Source: Enoplolaimus lenunculus (Eukaryota; Nematoda; Enoplea; Enoplida; Thoracostomopsidae). Taken from it: 64,000 bases of DNA. The notes beneath the pieces were generated by a model that was not told where the DNA came from, did not search any database, and was given only the letters and a program-made list of their open reading frames with translations. A program made the translations under genes and the position numbers. The stretch lies in assembly GCA_030248215.1 (NCBI GenBank), contig JASANG010000883.1:186001-250000 (forward strand), in the 5' to 3' direction. The first letter of the stretch is position 1. Every line of letters begins with the position of its first letter. Of the stretch, positions 12,173 to 23,777 are shown one piece after another.

Positions 12173-13100
12173 CTGAGTTTAACGCGTTTGAATGTATTCT
12201 CAAATGTGTGTAGCACCTATCATCACTGAATTATAAACTCTGTAACTTAATAGGTAATTAGTGAACGTTGCCCTTCGAAATTTTGCAATGATTCTACGTT
12301 TTAGCTAATCTACTAAGTTTCTAATTCGCAGCAGTTGCAGGTCGTATATTATATTTATAGCTTGCAATAGGTGTTAGGGTGGAGCTATACATTTGATGTC
12401 CGCCGTAAGACAAATTTCAAGACCAAAATGTTGTGCTGCTGTTACTCTCTAAATACTTAAACTTATATTGTAAGTAAACTAAACTTGAATATTAGTTTTA
12501 GTAAAACTGAAATGGCTGGATGGACTAACTAAATTAAAATTTTAAGTTTTACTTAAACTAACTTGTTTTTAAGTTAAACACGAGTTTAAGTAAAACTTGT
12601 TTTTGGTTTATGTAACAAGTGCAGGCCAGAAATTATGTGTTCATAAGAGTTCATTAAGTGTAGGTGAAACTGAAAAGCTATAAGATTTTAAATGAGTTTA
12701 AGCGTCAACCTACCTGTTAGTTTAGTTAATCTAGAAAGTTAGTTTGATACCGTTGGAATACCTTAAGCTTAAATCAAGTTAGGTTAAGCTTTTAGTATTT
12801 TGAGTGAGTTTAACTGAGTCTAATGTTGCAATTTGTATTTACATGCATTTAACTTAGCTTTATTTATTTTTGACATTCTCATATTGCTACATAAGATCAA
12901 TCTTATGACCAAGAGTATGCAACTGGGTACATTCTGTGTAGAGAACAATGCGCCAAGACCGCGTTGCGTTTTTGGTCACCCGCACTTAATGCGGACAGTC
13001 AATTTTTATAAATACGATGAAGCTTATGCAGTTGAAACAAACTTTGCCCGGTTTACATTGGAAATAAAATAGTTTTCACCGGAACGTATCAATTGTGACG
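12173..13100 (+). promoter_or_regulatory. Likely 3' UTR of ANKFN1 with AATAAA at 13062
   Basis: AT-rich sequence without a supported gene. The segment 12440-12810 is dense in imperfect palindromes around TTTTACTTAAACTAACTTG and may be a decayed repeat. The first good plus-strand AATAAA is at 13062-13067, so a 3' UTR of about 0.9 kb is possible. A start of family F (TTCTCAAATGTGTG) is seen at about 12190-12235. Confidence 0.35.
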
Positions 13101-13269
13101 TCAACCCTGAAAATGGGTGCTACGTAAACGCCGAAAGGAAAATCCAAAAGATACAAAAGAATCATCGGATAGTGATCAATACGGCGGAACCGGGAACAGC
13201 ATTCATAATCAAGAGCGTAGGCAGAATTTTATATCGGAAAATCATAAATTTGAAAAATAGTTCAATTGA

Positions 13270-13790
13270 TTACAAGAACGCTTAGGCTTAGGAATACACT
13301 TAATCCTGTACTGTCGAGACTACAAAAGAGTAAGCTTCGGATTTTAGACTATATTTTTGCGTGCGCTTAGACTTAGTCTTGTGTTTACGCTTTTTTTCAA
13401 CGCTTAGGTTTAGGAATACACTTAATCTAGTACTGTCACCACCTGAATGTAACATTGGTCGCTTTATTTTACTAAAATTGATACTTAGTGTGATAATTTC
13501 ACGTTTATTAGTATATATGGCAAACAAATTAATAAAAAAATGACGAATTGTTAGTTGAAGCTGCAAATTTTCTTCCATAACAGTCAGTGGGTCCTGCTGC
13601 CAGAAAATGGTCAAAAACGCTCACACTTGTACATAACAAACTTGGCCCATGTTACTTTTAAGGGACCTGTTTCGGAGGGTCTCAAAAGATAGGCAACAAA
13701 CTACTTTTATGTATAGGCTTGGAAAAAGTTAGGCTTATGCCTAAGAATACGCTTTTGGTACGCTTAGGTTTAGGCTAGGCTTATACCAAT
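13270..13790 (+). mobile_element. Degenerate A/B MITEs downstream of ANKFN1
   Basis: 13270-13460 has AGAGTAAGCTTCGG, GCTTAGGTTTAGGAATAC and ATGTAACATTGGTC. 13644-13790 starts GGCCCATGTTACTTTTAAGG and carries TTAGGTTTAGGC. Both have worn ends. Confidence 0.55.
13460..13512 (-). promoter_or_regulatory. Candidate poly(A) signals of the innexin gene
   Basis: On the minus strand AATAAA occurs near 13468-13463 and near 13509-13504, about 0.5 kb downstream of the innexin stop. The intervening 13512-14044 includes a degenerate family B MITE (13644-13790). Position and strand fit, but nothing else supports this. Confidence 0.25.
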
Positions 13791-14044
13791 CACCCCGAAA
13801 ACACAGAAACATTGTGCTGTGCCCCCCAAGCCAGTTCAGCTATCTGCGAACCTGCCATTGTCTTTTACTGATTTTAAGTTTTTAGTGGTAATACCAAGCA
13901 TTTTAGGGTTTGTTTTTAAAAGAGCAGTATTTGAACGGTTTTGAACTTTATATCATGCAAAGATCAGAGGCGGAACGTTTTTCTGCGAGCTTGCTCACGT
14001 TCGTTACAACACAGTTAATATATTTAACTAGCTATGTAATTTAT

Positions 14045-17000
14045 TTAAGCTATCAAATCTAAGTCTTGAATATTTTCATAAAATAACGCAGTGCGTTTGA
14101 CTTCACCGTTGAATATTTGCCACAACTCTGACACTACTTCTGAAGTAACCATTTCCCCGGCATGCGTTGCCAACATTCGTAGCATAAACACTCCATCGCA
14201 GTGTAAATAATCGTTAGTGAATTTAGCAATCATAGCCGCTGCACTTGAACTCGCTTTGCTCGGCGCCCCACCCCTGATCAAAGCTCCACCCCTGAGTCGC
14301 CCTCCTGACTCCAGCGCTGATCCCCAGCCTTCAAAGAAAAATAACAAATAGCGACGAACAAAATCTTCATTGCTTCGTGGCCAAAACATTACAATTGCCC
14401 AGTAGGCAAAGTTAACAGACGTCAGGATTGACATAATTAGAAGCCAAAACCAAAGAAATAAGAAAATCTTTTCTGAAAACATATTGATCATCAAGACGCA
14501 CTGGACTGTGTGACGGTGAACGTTTCCCAGTACGCGGACGTCAAAATCACACAGCGTAACTCGTGGAAATACGCCTGAAATCGAAAAATATTTTGAAAAT
14601 CCACCTCAAACTCCGGCACAGATTCTGACAGACGTTCCGGCAATTTCGGTTGTGAAATTTTTGCTTAGTTTTCAACATTTTTTAGCTTGATGCGTATTGT
14701 TTTATCTTCTTTGAGGAAATATTTGTTTGTAAAAAAATTGTAGCGCAAAACCAATAAATTTAACGTCACCTTAACACAGATATTTGCTAAAATTAGCAAA
14801 TTAACCCTTTCTCATATGAATATTTTCTATTCCCCTGAGACCTACTTTTCTGCTAGGATTCGAACTCCAGTGACTGGAATGGGAGGCGTTTACCATCACC
14901 ATTCAACTATAGGAGCTTGACGCTCGAGCCCGAGGGGGCTCTCACGTGTAGGCTCCCTCTAAATTATTCGGTGTTCCACAAATATAATTTTCTGCGAACG
15001 CCCCTGAGAGTGCTCTCTATTGCGCAATTACGAACTATGAACTTATACCGGCCCATGTTACTTTAAAGGGCGTCCAGGTTTCTGATGGGTCTATAAAAGA
15101 GTACGTTTACATTCTAGATTACATTGCTTGGCTTAGGCTTAGGAACACATTTTTGCAACGCTTAGGCTTAGGCTTAGACTTAAGAACAAATTTTTGCAAC
15201 GTTTAGGCTTAGGCTTACGCTTACGCTTAGTAACACATTTTTGCAACGCTTAGGCTTTTAGGCTTAGGCTTAGGCTTAAGAATGCGCTTAATTTGCTGTT
15301 ACGCCCCATAAAGTAACATTGGACCTTATACCAATATCGTGCCATTCTTCCTCGGTCAACAAATCTTTGATCACATAAAATCCAAACAGTATCCCACGAG
15401 CGCCCAAAAATCGACTCAAAACTGTAAATTGACCAATCGCGTTTGTTGCGTACATCAACTTCGACGCCAGATACAACACAGTGATGCGATAATGCGAAAA
15501 CGATGGGAATCGTGAAAACATCGACGATTTCAATCGATCTTCAAGGTAATGCGCAATGGTTGACAGGATTCGACTCCGAGACGCCTGTTCTGAGAGAAAA
15601 GTACGATTTTTTGCCATTTGAATTAAGCCGTCGAGATTGATATCTGAAACACAAAATAGAAAATTGAGAAGATTTTGAGTCAGAAATGAAAGAAAGTTAA
15701 CAGTGAAACGCCATAAAAAAGTTTAATATTTGCAACAAAAATGAAAATTGACACGATTTTGAGTCAGAAATGACAGAAAGTTAAAAGTGAAACGCCATTA
15801 AAAAAGTTTAATATTTGCAACAAAAATAAAAATTGACAGGATTTTGAGTCAGAAATGACAGAAAGTTAAAAGTGAAACGCCATTAAAAAAGTTTAATATT
15901 TGCAACAAAAATAAAAATTGACACGATTTTGAGTCAGAAATGACAGAAAGTTAAAAGTGAAACGCCATAAAAAAGTTTAATATTTGCAACAAAAATGAAA
16001 ATTGACACGATTTTGAGTAAAAAATTAAAGGAAATTGAGTACAAACGCCACAAAACAGTTTAATATTTGCAACAATAATAAAAATTAAGAGAATTTTGAT
16101 TTAGAATTGAACGGAAATTAAGTAAAACCGCCGCCAGTAAGTTTAATATCTACAACAACAAAATGAAAATTGAGAGGATTTTGTGTAACAAATTAAAGGA
16201 AATTGAGTAAAAATGCCACAAAACAGTTTAATATTTGCAACAATAATAAAAATTAAGAGAATTTTGATTTACAAATGAGCGGAAATTAAGTAAAACCGCC
16301 GCCAGTAAGTTTAATATCTACAACAACAAAATGAAAATTGAAAGGATTTTGAGTAACAAATTATAAAGGAAATTGAGTAAAACGCCATAGCACAGTTTTT
16401 AGTATCTGCAACAAAACTTGGAAATTGAGAGAATTTCGAGTTAAAAAACGTGATTTGATAAAACAACCTGCGACAAGCCTGAGCTTAAGCCTACGTCAAT
16501 TAGCAACAATATGCACTGCAAAAAACAGTGAGTCAAATTGACTCTCTCCAAAATAGGCTTTTCCAGACTACAAAAACTGAGTCAAATTCGACTCACCCGA
16601 GTGGTCTACAATCAAAAGATACTTTTTTTGCAGTGCAATCAGAAAACCGGACCGCCCTAAAAGGCATATGGTTCCAAACTTTTCATATAAATGTCCGTTT
16701 TCATTCATTTTAATCACTGTTTCCAGTGTTGCTACTTGTAAATACTGACCACTTACACACTACCAATCTCAGTAAATTCTACAATTAATCTTACAGAAGT
16801 AAAATAACAAATCTTTCGCAAGGTGCAACTGGTTTGACTGGCTTGCAAAATACGTGATCTATCGCGAATTTGGCAAAAATCACTGCAACCTACAAATCTG
16901 CCTAATAAGATTCGAATCTTACGTGTCTGGCAGTATAAAAGTCCCCTCCAAAACAAACACGGCAAGTAGAACAGCAACGCTTGCACGGAGAGAATGAAAG

Positions 17001-18132
17001 GCACCCATTGGTAGTAGCCTATTTCGCGTTGATCACGAAGGTAGTAACTTCTAAAAACGAACAAATCAAAATACTTAAAATATGGTTAGCGTAGAATGAA
17101 ATATTAAAATAACAATAACAAGCAGCTCCTGAATGGGTTAGGGAGACGCAGTCAACATGAGAACAGTGGCCCATGTACAGAACGGGGCCGGATCGTTTTC
17201 CGGAGGGGCTATAATAGAGTCAGATTAAGCTTTAACTAATTTTTTTGCTTAGGCTTATGCTTAAGAATAGGCTCATCCATACACTAAGGCGTCGGCTTAG
17301 GCTTAGGCTTAGGCTTAGGAATATGCTTATACTACTGTTCCATGGGCTTGAACGGTTGTAAAAACTCTAACAGTGCATACAGTTATGTATTATACTATTT
17401 TGACTTTTTGCTCTTGTGAATGCAGAATATAACCGAAGCTGAAAAATACCGGAGCCATGTCGAAGCTGGAGGTAGACAAACGTTACCTGAGCGTGCGTTA
17501 ATACCTGAGTCTCATACTTATGCAGTGTTCACAATAATGTTTTCCATCTGGACATCAATAAATGGCATATGACAGGGTTAACGTGTGGCAATTTTCAAAA
17601 CCTGGATCTGACTCTGAAGTTGCTGGAATACCTTTTAATTATAGTCGAAATTTTACGTCATCCAACGAGATTGAAAACAAAGTGTCCGAAACAAAAACAA
17701 AGGTGTTTTTTTGACAAAACAATAGTTAACTTTAGTCCATAGTTTAGGCTCTACTGTAGGTTTCGGCTAAATATCCATATTTGAGAGCTAAAATGTTGTA
17801 GAAACGTACTGAGGGATATGATCACTAAACGATAATTTGTACGTATTTTTGACCCAACAGTAGTTTTCCGTGTACTGTTCCATAGCGTCTGTGAACGTTG
17901 CCGGAACCCAGCATTGGATGGCGTCGCCAACGTATTGTTTGGTTGTGACTAACATTGCAAAACATATCAACAACATCGACGTATAATAATGGTTCAACTG
18001 GTCAACAAAATCGTCATCGTAACGGGTCGACAGCGCTTTGAGGAACATTGTTGGTAAATTTGGTGGCGGAGCAGGAGGTTTTCGACGCTGGCGTTCGGTA
18101 ACGCTGTCGCCGGATCCTTTTTGTTTTGTCAT
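14045..18132 (-). CDS. Innexin gap-junction/hemichannel protein
   Basis: Complete minus-strand gene. Exons: 18132-17810 (ATG at 18132), 17050-16923, 15643-15332 and 14574-14045 (stop TAA). The total is 430 codons with consistent phases. Four membrane segments lie at about residues 49-66, 124-146, 203-226 and 291-313. The innexin signature YYQWVPF is at 120-126. Each extracellular loop holds the expected two cysteines: C74 and C92 ([17 protein letters not shown]), then C263 and C280 ([24 protein letters not shown]). The tail has the family motif [16 protein letters not shown]. These blocks are very close to nematode UNC-7/UNC-9 as I recall them. Innexins form electrical synapses and hemichannels in the plasma membrane. 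Oddities: an N-terminal 28-residue Pro/Arg-rich extension, and a Gly/Ala/Ser-rich insert at residues 336-369. Confidence 0.95.
14802..15020 (-). mobile_element. tRNA-derived SINE-like repeat
   Basis: Minus strand: box-A-like TATAGTTGAATGGTGATGG and box-B-like GGAGTTCGAATCC, with GAGAGCCCCCTCGGGCTCGAG upstream. The same arrangement recurs on the plus strand at 36157-36430, with a worn start at 33985-34040. It lies in innexin intron 3. Confidence 0.7.
15050..15324 (+). mobile_element. Family B MITE inserted in the innexin exon 3 splice donor
   Basis: Left GGCCCATGTTACTTTAAAGG, right CATAAAGTAACATTGGAC. A perfect 8-bp duplication CTTATACC lies at 15042-15049 and 15325-15332. On the minus strand this is G|GTATAAG, the exon 3 / intron junction itself. 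The core holds several CGCTTAGGCTTAGGC runs separated by AACACATTTTTGCA. Confidence 0.9.
15651..16440. repeat. 84-bp tandem array in innexin intron 2
   Basis: About nine to ten units of 83-86 bp. The word GTTTAATAT starts at 15721, 15806, 15891, 15975, 16058, 16141, 16226 and 16309. Early units (to about 16010) are nearly identical. From 16020 on, two variants alternate: one has AACGCCACAAAACAG, the other AACCGCCGCCAGTAAG. The array begins only about 8 bp upstream (in gene sense) of the innexin exon 3 acceptor. Confidence 0.95.
16514..16635. mobile_element. Family S MITE, deleted copy
   Basis: Clean CACTGCAAAAAA and TTTTTTTGCAGTG ends enclose only about half of the S interior. It lies in an innexin intron beside the 84-bp array. 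Confidence 0.8.
17168..17345 (+). mobile_element. Family A MITE, right end worn
   Basis: GGCCCATGTACAGAACGGGG start and a clean TTAGGCTTAGGCTTAGG run at about 17290-17320. The right terminus is degraded (CTGTTCCATGGGC). It lies in innexin intron 1 (between exons 16923-17050 and 17810). Confidence 0.7.
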
Positions 18133-18460
18133 TTTTGTCAGTTGGTTCAAGGCTTTGAGTCAAATAACTTGTTCGCACGGGCAACAGCCGTTAACGAATA
18201 GGCTTTGAGTCAAATAAATCTTGGTTCCGAGAAATGTTTGACAATGAAAAAAGTTCGATGGTGAAACCGTCGACTGCTACGGAAGATATTCCACACTACA
18301 GCTGGAACGTTTGTGTTTTGTCATTTTGGCCGTCTTTGAGTCAAATAACTTCTTTGAACGAAATGTGTAAACGTGAAACCGATAAAATATATTCGGAAGC
18401 AAAACTTCAAATTATCAGGATTTCTACTGCAAACCCGGAAAACAGTTGAACTCGCGGATT
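18133..18460 (-). repeat. Duplicated innexin 5' region with three TGAGTCA motifs
   Basis: The word TTTGAGTCAAAT occurs at 18154, 18204 and 18334. It contains the palindromic TGAGTCA, an AP-1-type motif. The third copy is followed by a decayed copy of the innexin start itself: GTTTTGTCATTTTG lies at about 18316-18330 as it does at 18124-18137. On the minus strand this gives a short upstream reading frame beginning MTKHKRSS. I read it as a local duplication of promoter plus start codon. Confidence 0.6.
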
Positions 18461-19620
18461 TGAAGCGACGGGTAAAATTAAAGTTGAAAATCGTCAGAAT
18501 GTAAATTCAAATTTTCGCCAATTGAAACGACACTGTTAATTGGGTTGAGTTACAGCATTGAGTAGGGTTTTAACCGTTCAGTGGCAGTGACCGTAACAGA
18601 CCAAAAGTTGGGTTCGCTGTTAAACCTGGGATTTGAAGCAGGCGCTCAATTTGAATTGAACTATGACGGTTCTATGATTTACAATTCACAAGTTTGACTA
18701 TTCGACTGAGTTCACAGTCGACCTGAATTCGGTTTATTAATGTTTTCATATTTTGTTTCATATCGCAACGAGCTCACGTACACTTTTTACCGATTACAAG
18801 TTTTGCTGATGTCTATAGTTTGTCATACTTCTCGCATTTATTTAATTTGTGTCAAATTTAAAATTTAATCCTCAAGCCAGCTTAATTGTAGTAAAGTGCT
18901 TTAGAACGACACCTTGAAGCGTATTTTAAGCATTTCAGTATATCTTTAATATACTCTTGTTTTAAGTACGCTGCTTACAGATCGAAATGAAACTTTTGTT
19001 TAAATGTCGGGTTAATTTGGTGCAATGAATATCCAATCAGTTCAGTTTAAATTCAGTTCAGCTCAACGGAATGTTAGATCGTTCGTTAACCTGTTCTACA
19101 GATCGAAGTGTGACAAAAATTGACCGTATCAGCGGTGTGATGGATCCTTTCGTTCAACTGAACTCGTCGTTAAACGTCGTTTTAATAGTATAACGACACA
19201 ATTTAATAATAAACGAACATTGATAATAACTCGATATATGAGAGTAATTTGGTAACACTTCAACTCGTGAATTTCAAAATTAAAATCAAAGGCAGAAATT
19301 TATTGAAATAAAATTTAAAATTTCAAAAAGTTGAAATATTTTTTATAGAATAAGTGTCGTATGGTTAGTTGAATTCAACCATATTTGATTAATGTGTAAC
19401 GGTTGGATTTAAAAATTTTGAAAAGTTCAAAGTTAATAGTTACAAGGATCATTAAACAAGCAGCGGTAAGCAAATGAAAGTTTATAATTGGCAGCAAATC
19501 TTATTTGGTTTTATTGTAATTAAATCCTGAAGGAACATAAACGCCTGCTCAAGCTTTATATTCAAAACACAAACACATATGATATGCAAAAGGGTAAAGG
19601 AGATTTACTTTCAGGAAGGC
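18460..19620. other. No recognised feature
   Basis: AT-rich sequence with no long frame, no known repeat ends and no tRNA motifs that I can see. It is upstream of the innexin gene and may hold its distal regulatory sequence. Confidence 0.4.
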
Positions 19621-20620
19621 ATAAATCCAGGGTGTAAACCGGATATCCGTTTCCGTTTCCACTAAAAATCGGTATTGAGTTAAACATTTATTTGTCTTGT
19701 ATCAGAAACTTGAGCGATAATGCCAGGCTATACTGAGGCATGTACTTTCCACATTTAAGTACGCTTTCTCAAGAATCGAACTAAACTTTATTTGGACCTA
19801 TAGACATTTATGCATTACAATTAGGGATAATTGGCATTTATGGACTCTAATTAGGATTTAGAGACTCTATCTGCTTAGGAACTCTTATTAAGGATACGGA
19901 CTCCAATTGATTTGAACTCAAAATGGGAACCACCCTCTTATTACCCCCTGTTATTCGGGTCACTGCAGTATTAACTGTAATCAAGGATTGAGTTAACGAG
20001 CGAGGATAGGGAGCCGGAATATTTTTTCAACGTTATATTTTAAAATCACGCCTATTTTCTCACTGTCCGCCTTCTCCAAAACCTTTCAGAACACATAATC
20101 CTGCAACACTTCTTATACTTGTTCCGAACAGCATGCACCAACCAGATTTAGCCAGATTTTGTAAAGAAACAAATTGTCAAATTTCGAAGCTCACATTTAG
20201 ACAGATTTTGTAAAGAAACAAATTGACAAATTTCGAAGCTCACCACTCATTGGTTTTAACTCCGGCTCCGGCTTTTGCAGAAAATTGACCGGCTTCGGCT
20301 CCGGTAGAATCCCTGCGAGAGGTTCTGGCAACTTCGGTAGTGAAATATTGCATAGTTTGACAAAATTTACTCGTTTGGTGCGTTGTGGTTTAATAACTTT
20401 TGGTACAGATTTGAGAAAAAGTATTGCCAAGATTTCATCAAAAATAAGCGTAAAACCAAACGATTTAACAACTCTTTTCAGATATTTGCTAAAATTTGCG
20501 AATTAAACATTATTTTAACTGCGTATTTCTCTTCATTTCCGGGTTGGCTTCCTTGTTCTTGCAAATTTTGTTGACCTCCGGCTCCGGTTACAGTATTTAT
20601 CACCTCCGGTTGCACCCTGG
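19620..20620. mobile_element. N/R-type element fragments and unassigned sequence
   Basis: 19629: CAGGGTGTAAACCGGATATCC, an N/R-like left end. 19755-19975: family Q. About 20140-20619: an N-type element with CTCCGGCTCCGGC words, ending TCCGGTTGCACCCTG. It contains a duplicated AGATTTTGTAAAGAAACAAATTG. Confidence 0.5.
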
Positions 20621-20785
20621 TTTTAAAGTTACAATATGTTCTGCATACTATTCATAGACGCTACACACAGTTGAGAATTTGGGTCGTAGACATAAAGAAC
20701 CTTTTTTACAACGATTGTTAGCTTTTACACCAAGCTCATATACAAGCTTAATCGTGCGAGTCAAATGTATTGTTCATTTTTGATT

Positions 20786-20950
20786 AGCGTTCGCCCGGGG
20801 GACAGGTGAGGTCAACAACCCCTCAAAAAATTTTATCTTCTCTAGGAATTTTTTCAACCTTGCTTGTAAGTCATTGAAAACCCTTGTATGCCCCTGTTAA
20901 ACGACTTTTAGGCCCACCCTGGCACGGTGAGCTGGCTACGGACCTGGATA
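20786..20950. mobile_element. Family L element (also 33014-33183, 36060-36160, 55684-55828)
   Basis: Shared words are CCTTGCTTGTAAGTCATTGA and GGTGAGCTGGCTACGG. Ends resemble CAGGCCCGTAGCCAG, a terminus type seen on animal hAT-like MITEs. The copy at 33014 sits inside a family A MITE. Confidence 0.7.
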
Positions 20951-21907
20951 CGTGGCATATCGCAGCGATAATCGTGAATACCAAATATCAATGAATCAAA
21001 ATCAGTGTTTGTGTTGTTTAGTCTTTTTTCAACTAATTTAATTACACTTCGTAATAGGTAAAAATTTCAGAGTTTCAGGTTAACGTTTCTGATAAGCCAT
21101 TAATCAGTAAGAATGTAGAAACTTATTAAGCATTTAGTGGGCAGTTTTTAATAACCGTTGTGAAAGCCTACTTCTGCTCGAACAAAATGATAAAACGAAC
21201 AATTGGTCGCCTGACAACTCGTCACTCGACAACTTGTAATCCGAAATTTCGTCGACTCGACAATTCGTCGTCCATTATTATGCTTATAGGCTTAAGGATT
21301 ACGCATCAGATTATGCTTCGATTTATTAATAGGCTTGACTTGAGGACACTGTTGGGCGACAAGATGTCAATAAAATACATCACAATGTTTCAAAAATTAT
21401 GGAATGAATGTTGAAAATTTTAAATAAGCTGAATATTATGTTCATAAATTTGGCATCAGTCCTTTACCCACCGTTTTTAATGTTTTCAAATTTTAATATA
21501 ATTCCCGACCGAAGGATTAAAGCTTAGGCTTAAAACTTATAGGTAGGACAAGTATTAAACTTGTGCTGCCAGTACAAAATAACGCAATATCATTTGGCTA
21601 GTAACAAATTGGGCTAAATTTGGCAAAAACCTGAAAATTGGTTAGAAATTGAAGTATGTATATTTTGAAATTGTTGACCTTCTATTTTTGTAACTTTGCA
21701 ATTCTTCATAATTGACTATAAATCAAATTTTAGCTTTAAGCGTCAGCGTAAACTCAAATGAGAACGTTAATAAAGAAATAAATTTTCAATTTCGTTCGAA
21801 AAATATATATCTTAAACGCTGCTCAGCTAAAAATCAGAAGCAATTAGGCATATTTAAATTAGAGTTTGTTTAATTTAGCGGCACCAAAATGACTGTTTAA
21901 CTTTTCC

Positions 21908-22109
21908 GGCCCATGTAAAAATCAGGGGCGGAACGTTTTTCTGTGGAACTAGAAAAGAGTCAGCTTAAACTTTAGACTAATTTTTTGCTTGGCTTAGGCT
22001 TAGGCTTAGACTTACGAATATGCTCATTCATACGCTTAGGCTTAAGCTCAGGCTTAGGCTAAGGAATATGCTTATAATACTTGTTCCGCCCGTGTTCTTT
22101 ACTTTGGCG
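21908..22109 (+). mobile_element. Family A MITE with perfect 8-bp duplication
   Basis: 202 bp from GGCCCATGTAAAAATCAGG to TTTACTTTGGCG. The flanks ACTTTTCC at 21900-21907 and 22110-22117 are identical. The core has GGCTTAGGCTTAGGCTTAG. Confidence 0.92.
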
Positions 22110-23060
22110 ACTTTTCCGAAAAGCTGGTAAACAGTTTTGGTTGAAACCATTATTACATACAAACGTCAGGTTACATTACAAAATCTTAAAATCAGCTAAA
22201 AGTTATAGAGCAATAAATTTGCGGCCGCTTTTTTAAGCATTTAATTATTTAAAAATCATTATTTTAAATTTTGAGTAGTTTCAGTTTTTAAAAATAAACC
22301 AAAAAGTAGGACAATGAGGAAACGATCTTGTGTTGTGAGAAAAAAACTACTTTGAGTTTATAACGAAATAACAATGAAATGCTGCCAGTCATCCTTTGTT
22401 GGAACAAAGGGGACCTAGCGAGGCTTTGGTGAATTCAACAAATTTTTTTTCAGAAGCTGAAATTTCATATTTTTTCCACGAACGAATCTATTAAAACGTT
22501 TCCAAAAACTATCGCACCGTCTTGAGAAATTTTGACGCCTCAAGCCACATAAGAGTGGTGACGTGAACGAAACGCTTATTTTATATACCGGTTAAACCTT
22601 CTAATTATTTTCGCCAGATTGAAAAGACGACGAAAACGAAACAGGGTAAAAACTCGAAGTTGTATTGACTCTCTAAATTTAGGCTAATACGAGAGTATAA
22701 TATTAATCGCAAAAAGAATTAGGTTACCTTGCTAATTTTAAAATACCAACCACAAAACTTTACTCTTTCAAAGCCGCGTTAAGCAATTGGGGAGGGGGGC
22801 TATTTTATGAACCTTACCATTAAACTATGAGACCGAAAAAATTTCTAAATGTCAATTTTTGCTACAATTGACGTGAGTAGTTTTTAAGTTGAAATATATT
22901 TAAAACAATTTGTTCTTACACGATAAACTGTTGAAAAGTCGTCATGAATATATGACAAGGTGCGTTATGTTTACAATTTCACAACAGGATTTGTTGTGTT
23001 ACTAACTGAAAAAGTTTTTACAACATTGAACAAATATCACAAAAGCAATTGATTTTAACC
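22110..23060. other. No recognised feature
   Basis: AT-rich, no supported gene. 21000-21900 is likewise empty apart from some CGACAACTCGTC / CGACAATTCGTCG repeats near 21210-21275. Confidence 0.4.
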
Positions 23061-23070
23061 TCAAAACGTA

Positions 23071-23319
23071 CACACTAAATTTTATTGAGTTGATTTTAAC
23101 TCAGAATGAGTTGAATCACTCAGTCTGAATTAGGACTATCAAAACTCAATAATTTTAAGTTGATTCCATTCATTGTGAATTAATCAACTCCCCAGCGTCA
23201 ACTCAACTAAGAGTGAGAATCAACTCAACTCAGAGTGAGTTAATGTTTACTGATATTAATTCAGAATTAACCAACTCGCTAGCTGAATTGATTAATCAAC
23301 TCATTGAAATTTACTGTGT
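23071..23319. mobile_element. Family G MITE
   Basis: CACACTAAATTTTATTGAGTT to AAATTTACTGTGTA. The body is made of GAGTTGATT / AATCAACTC words. It is related to 56541-56880 and 57965-58217 by the shared core TGAGTTGAATCACTCAGTC. Confidence 0.8.
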
Positions 23320-23467
23320 ATATTACCTGGTCTGCATACGTCGTTGGTTCGTTTCAATTAAAATTACGCCTATAAATATATTTTCCTTTGCTCGGCTCAA
23401 TAAAAGAATTAAATTTCTAATTAACATTAACCATTCAAATGAATTTTAAATTGTATAAAAAAGATTC

Positions 23468-23777
23468 GGCCCAGTGTAAAAGATCAGGCGCGAAACGTTT
23501 TTTGCAAGACTGCAATAGAGTAAACTTTAATGCTTTAATCAGTTTTTGTTTAGGCTTAGAGTTAAGTTTAAGTTTATTCTTAGGGTTGCACTATACTTTG
23601 CTGAGCCGAACGACGATTTCGGCGCCGCCGTACCCCGGCGTGCGGTAATTTTTAATAAAAAGATTTACAGCCCGTGTGGCAGCGCGCGGCGAGTATACCG
23701 CAACCCTTGCGCCTAGGCTAACGTTAAGGAATGCGTTTATACTATTGTTACGGCCCTGTTCTTTCTACACATTGTCC
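23468..23777 (+). mobile_element. Family A MITE split by a family K element
   Basis: Ends GGCCCAGTGTAAAAGATCAG and CTACACATTGTCC. The flanks AAAGATTC / AAAGATTG match at 7 of 8. A GC-rich K element, AGGGTTGCACTATACT to AGTATACCGCAACCCT (about 23583-23706), sits inside it. Confidence 0.85.
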
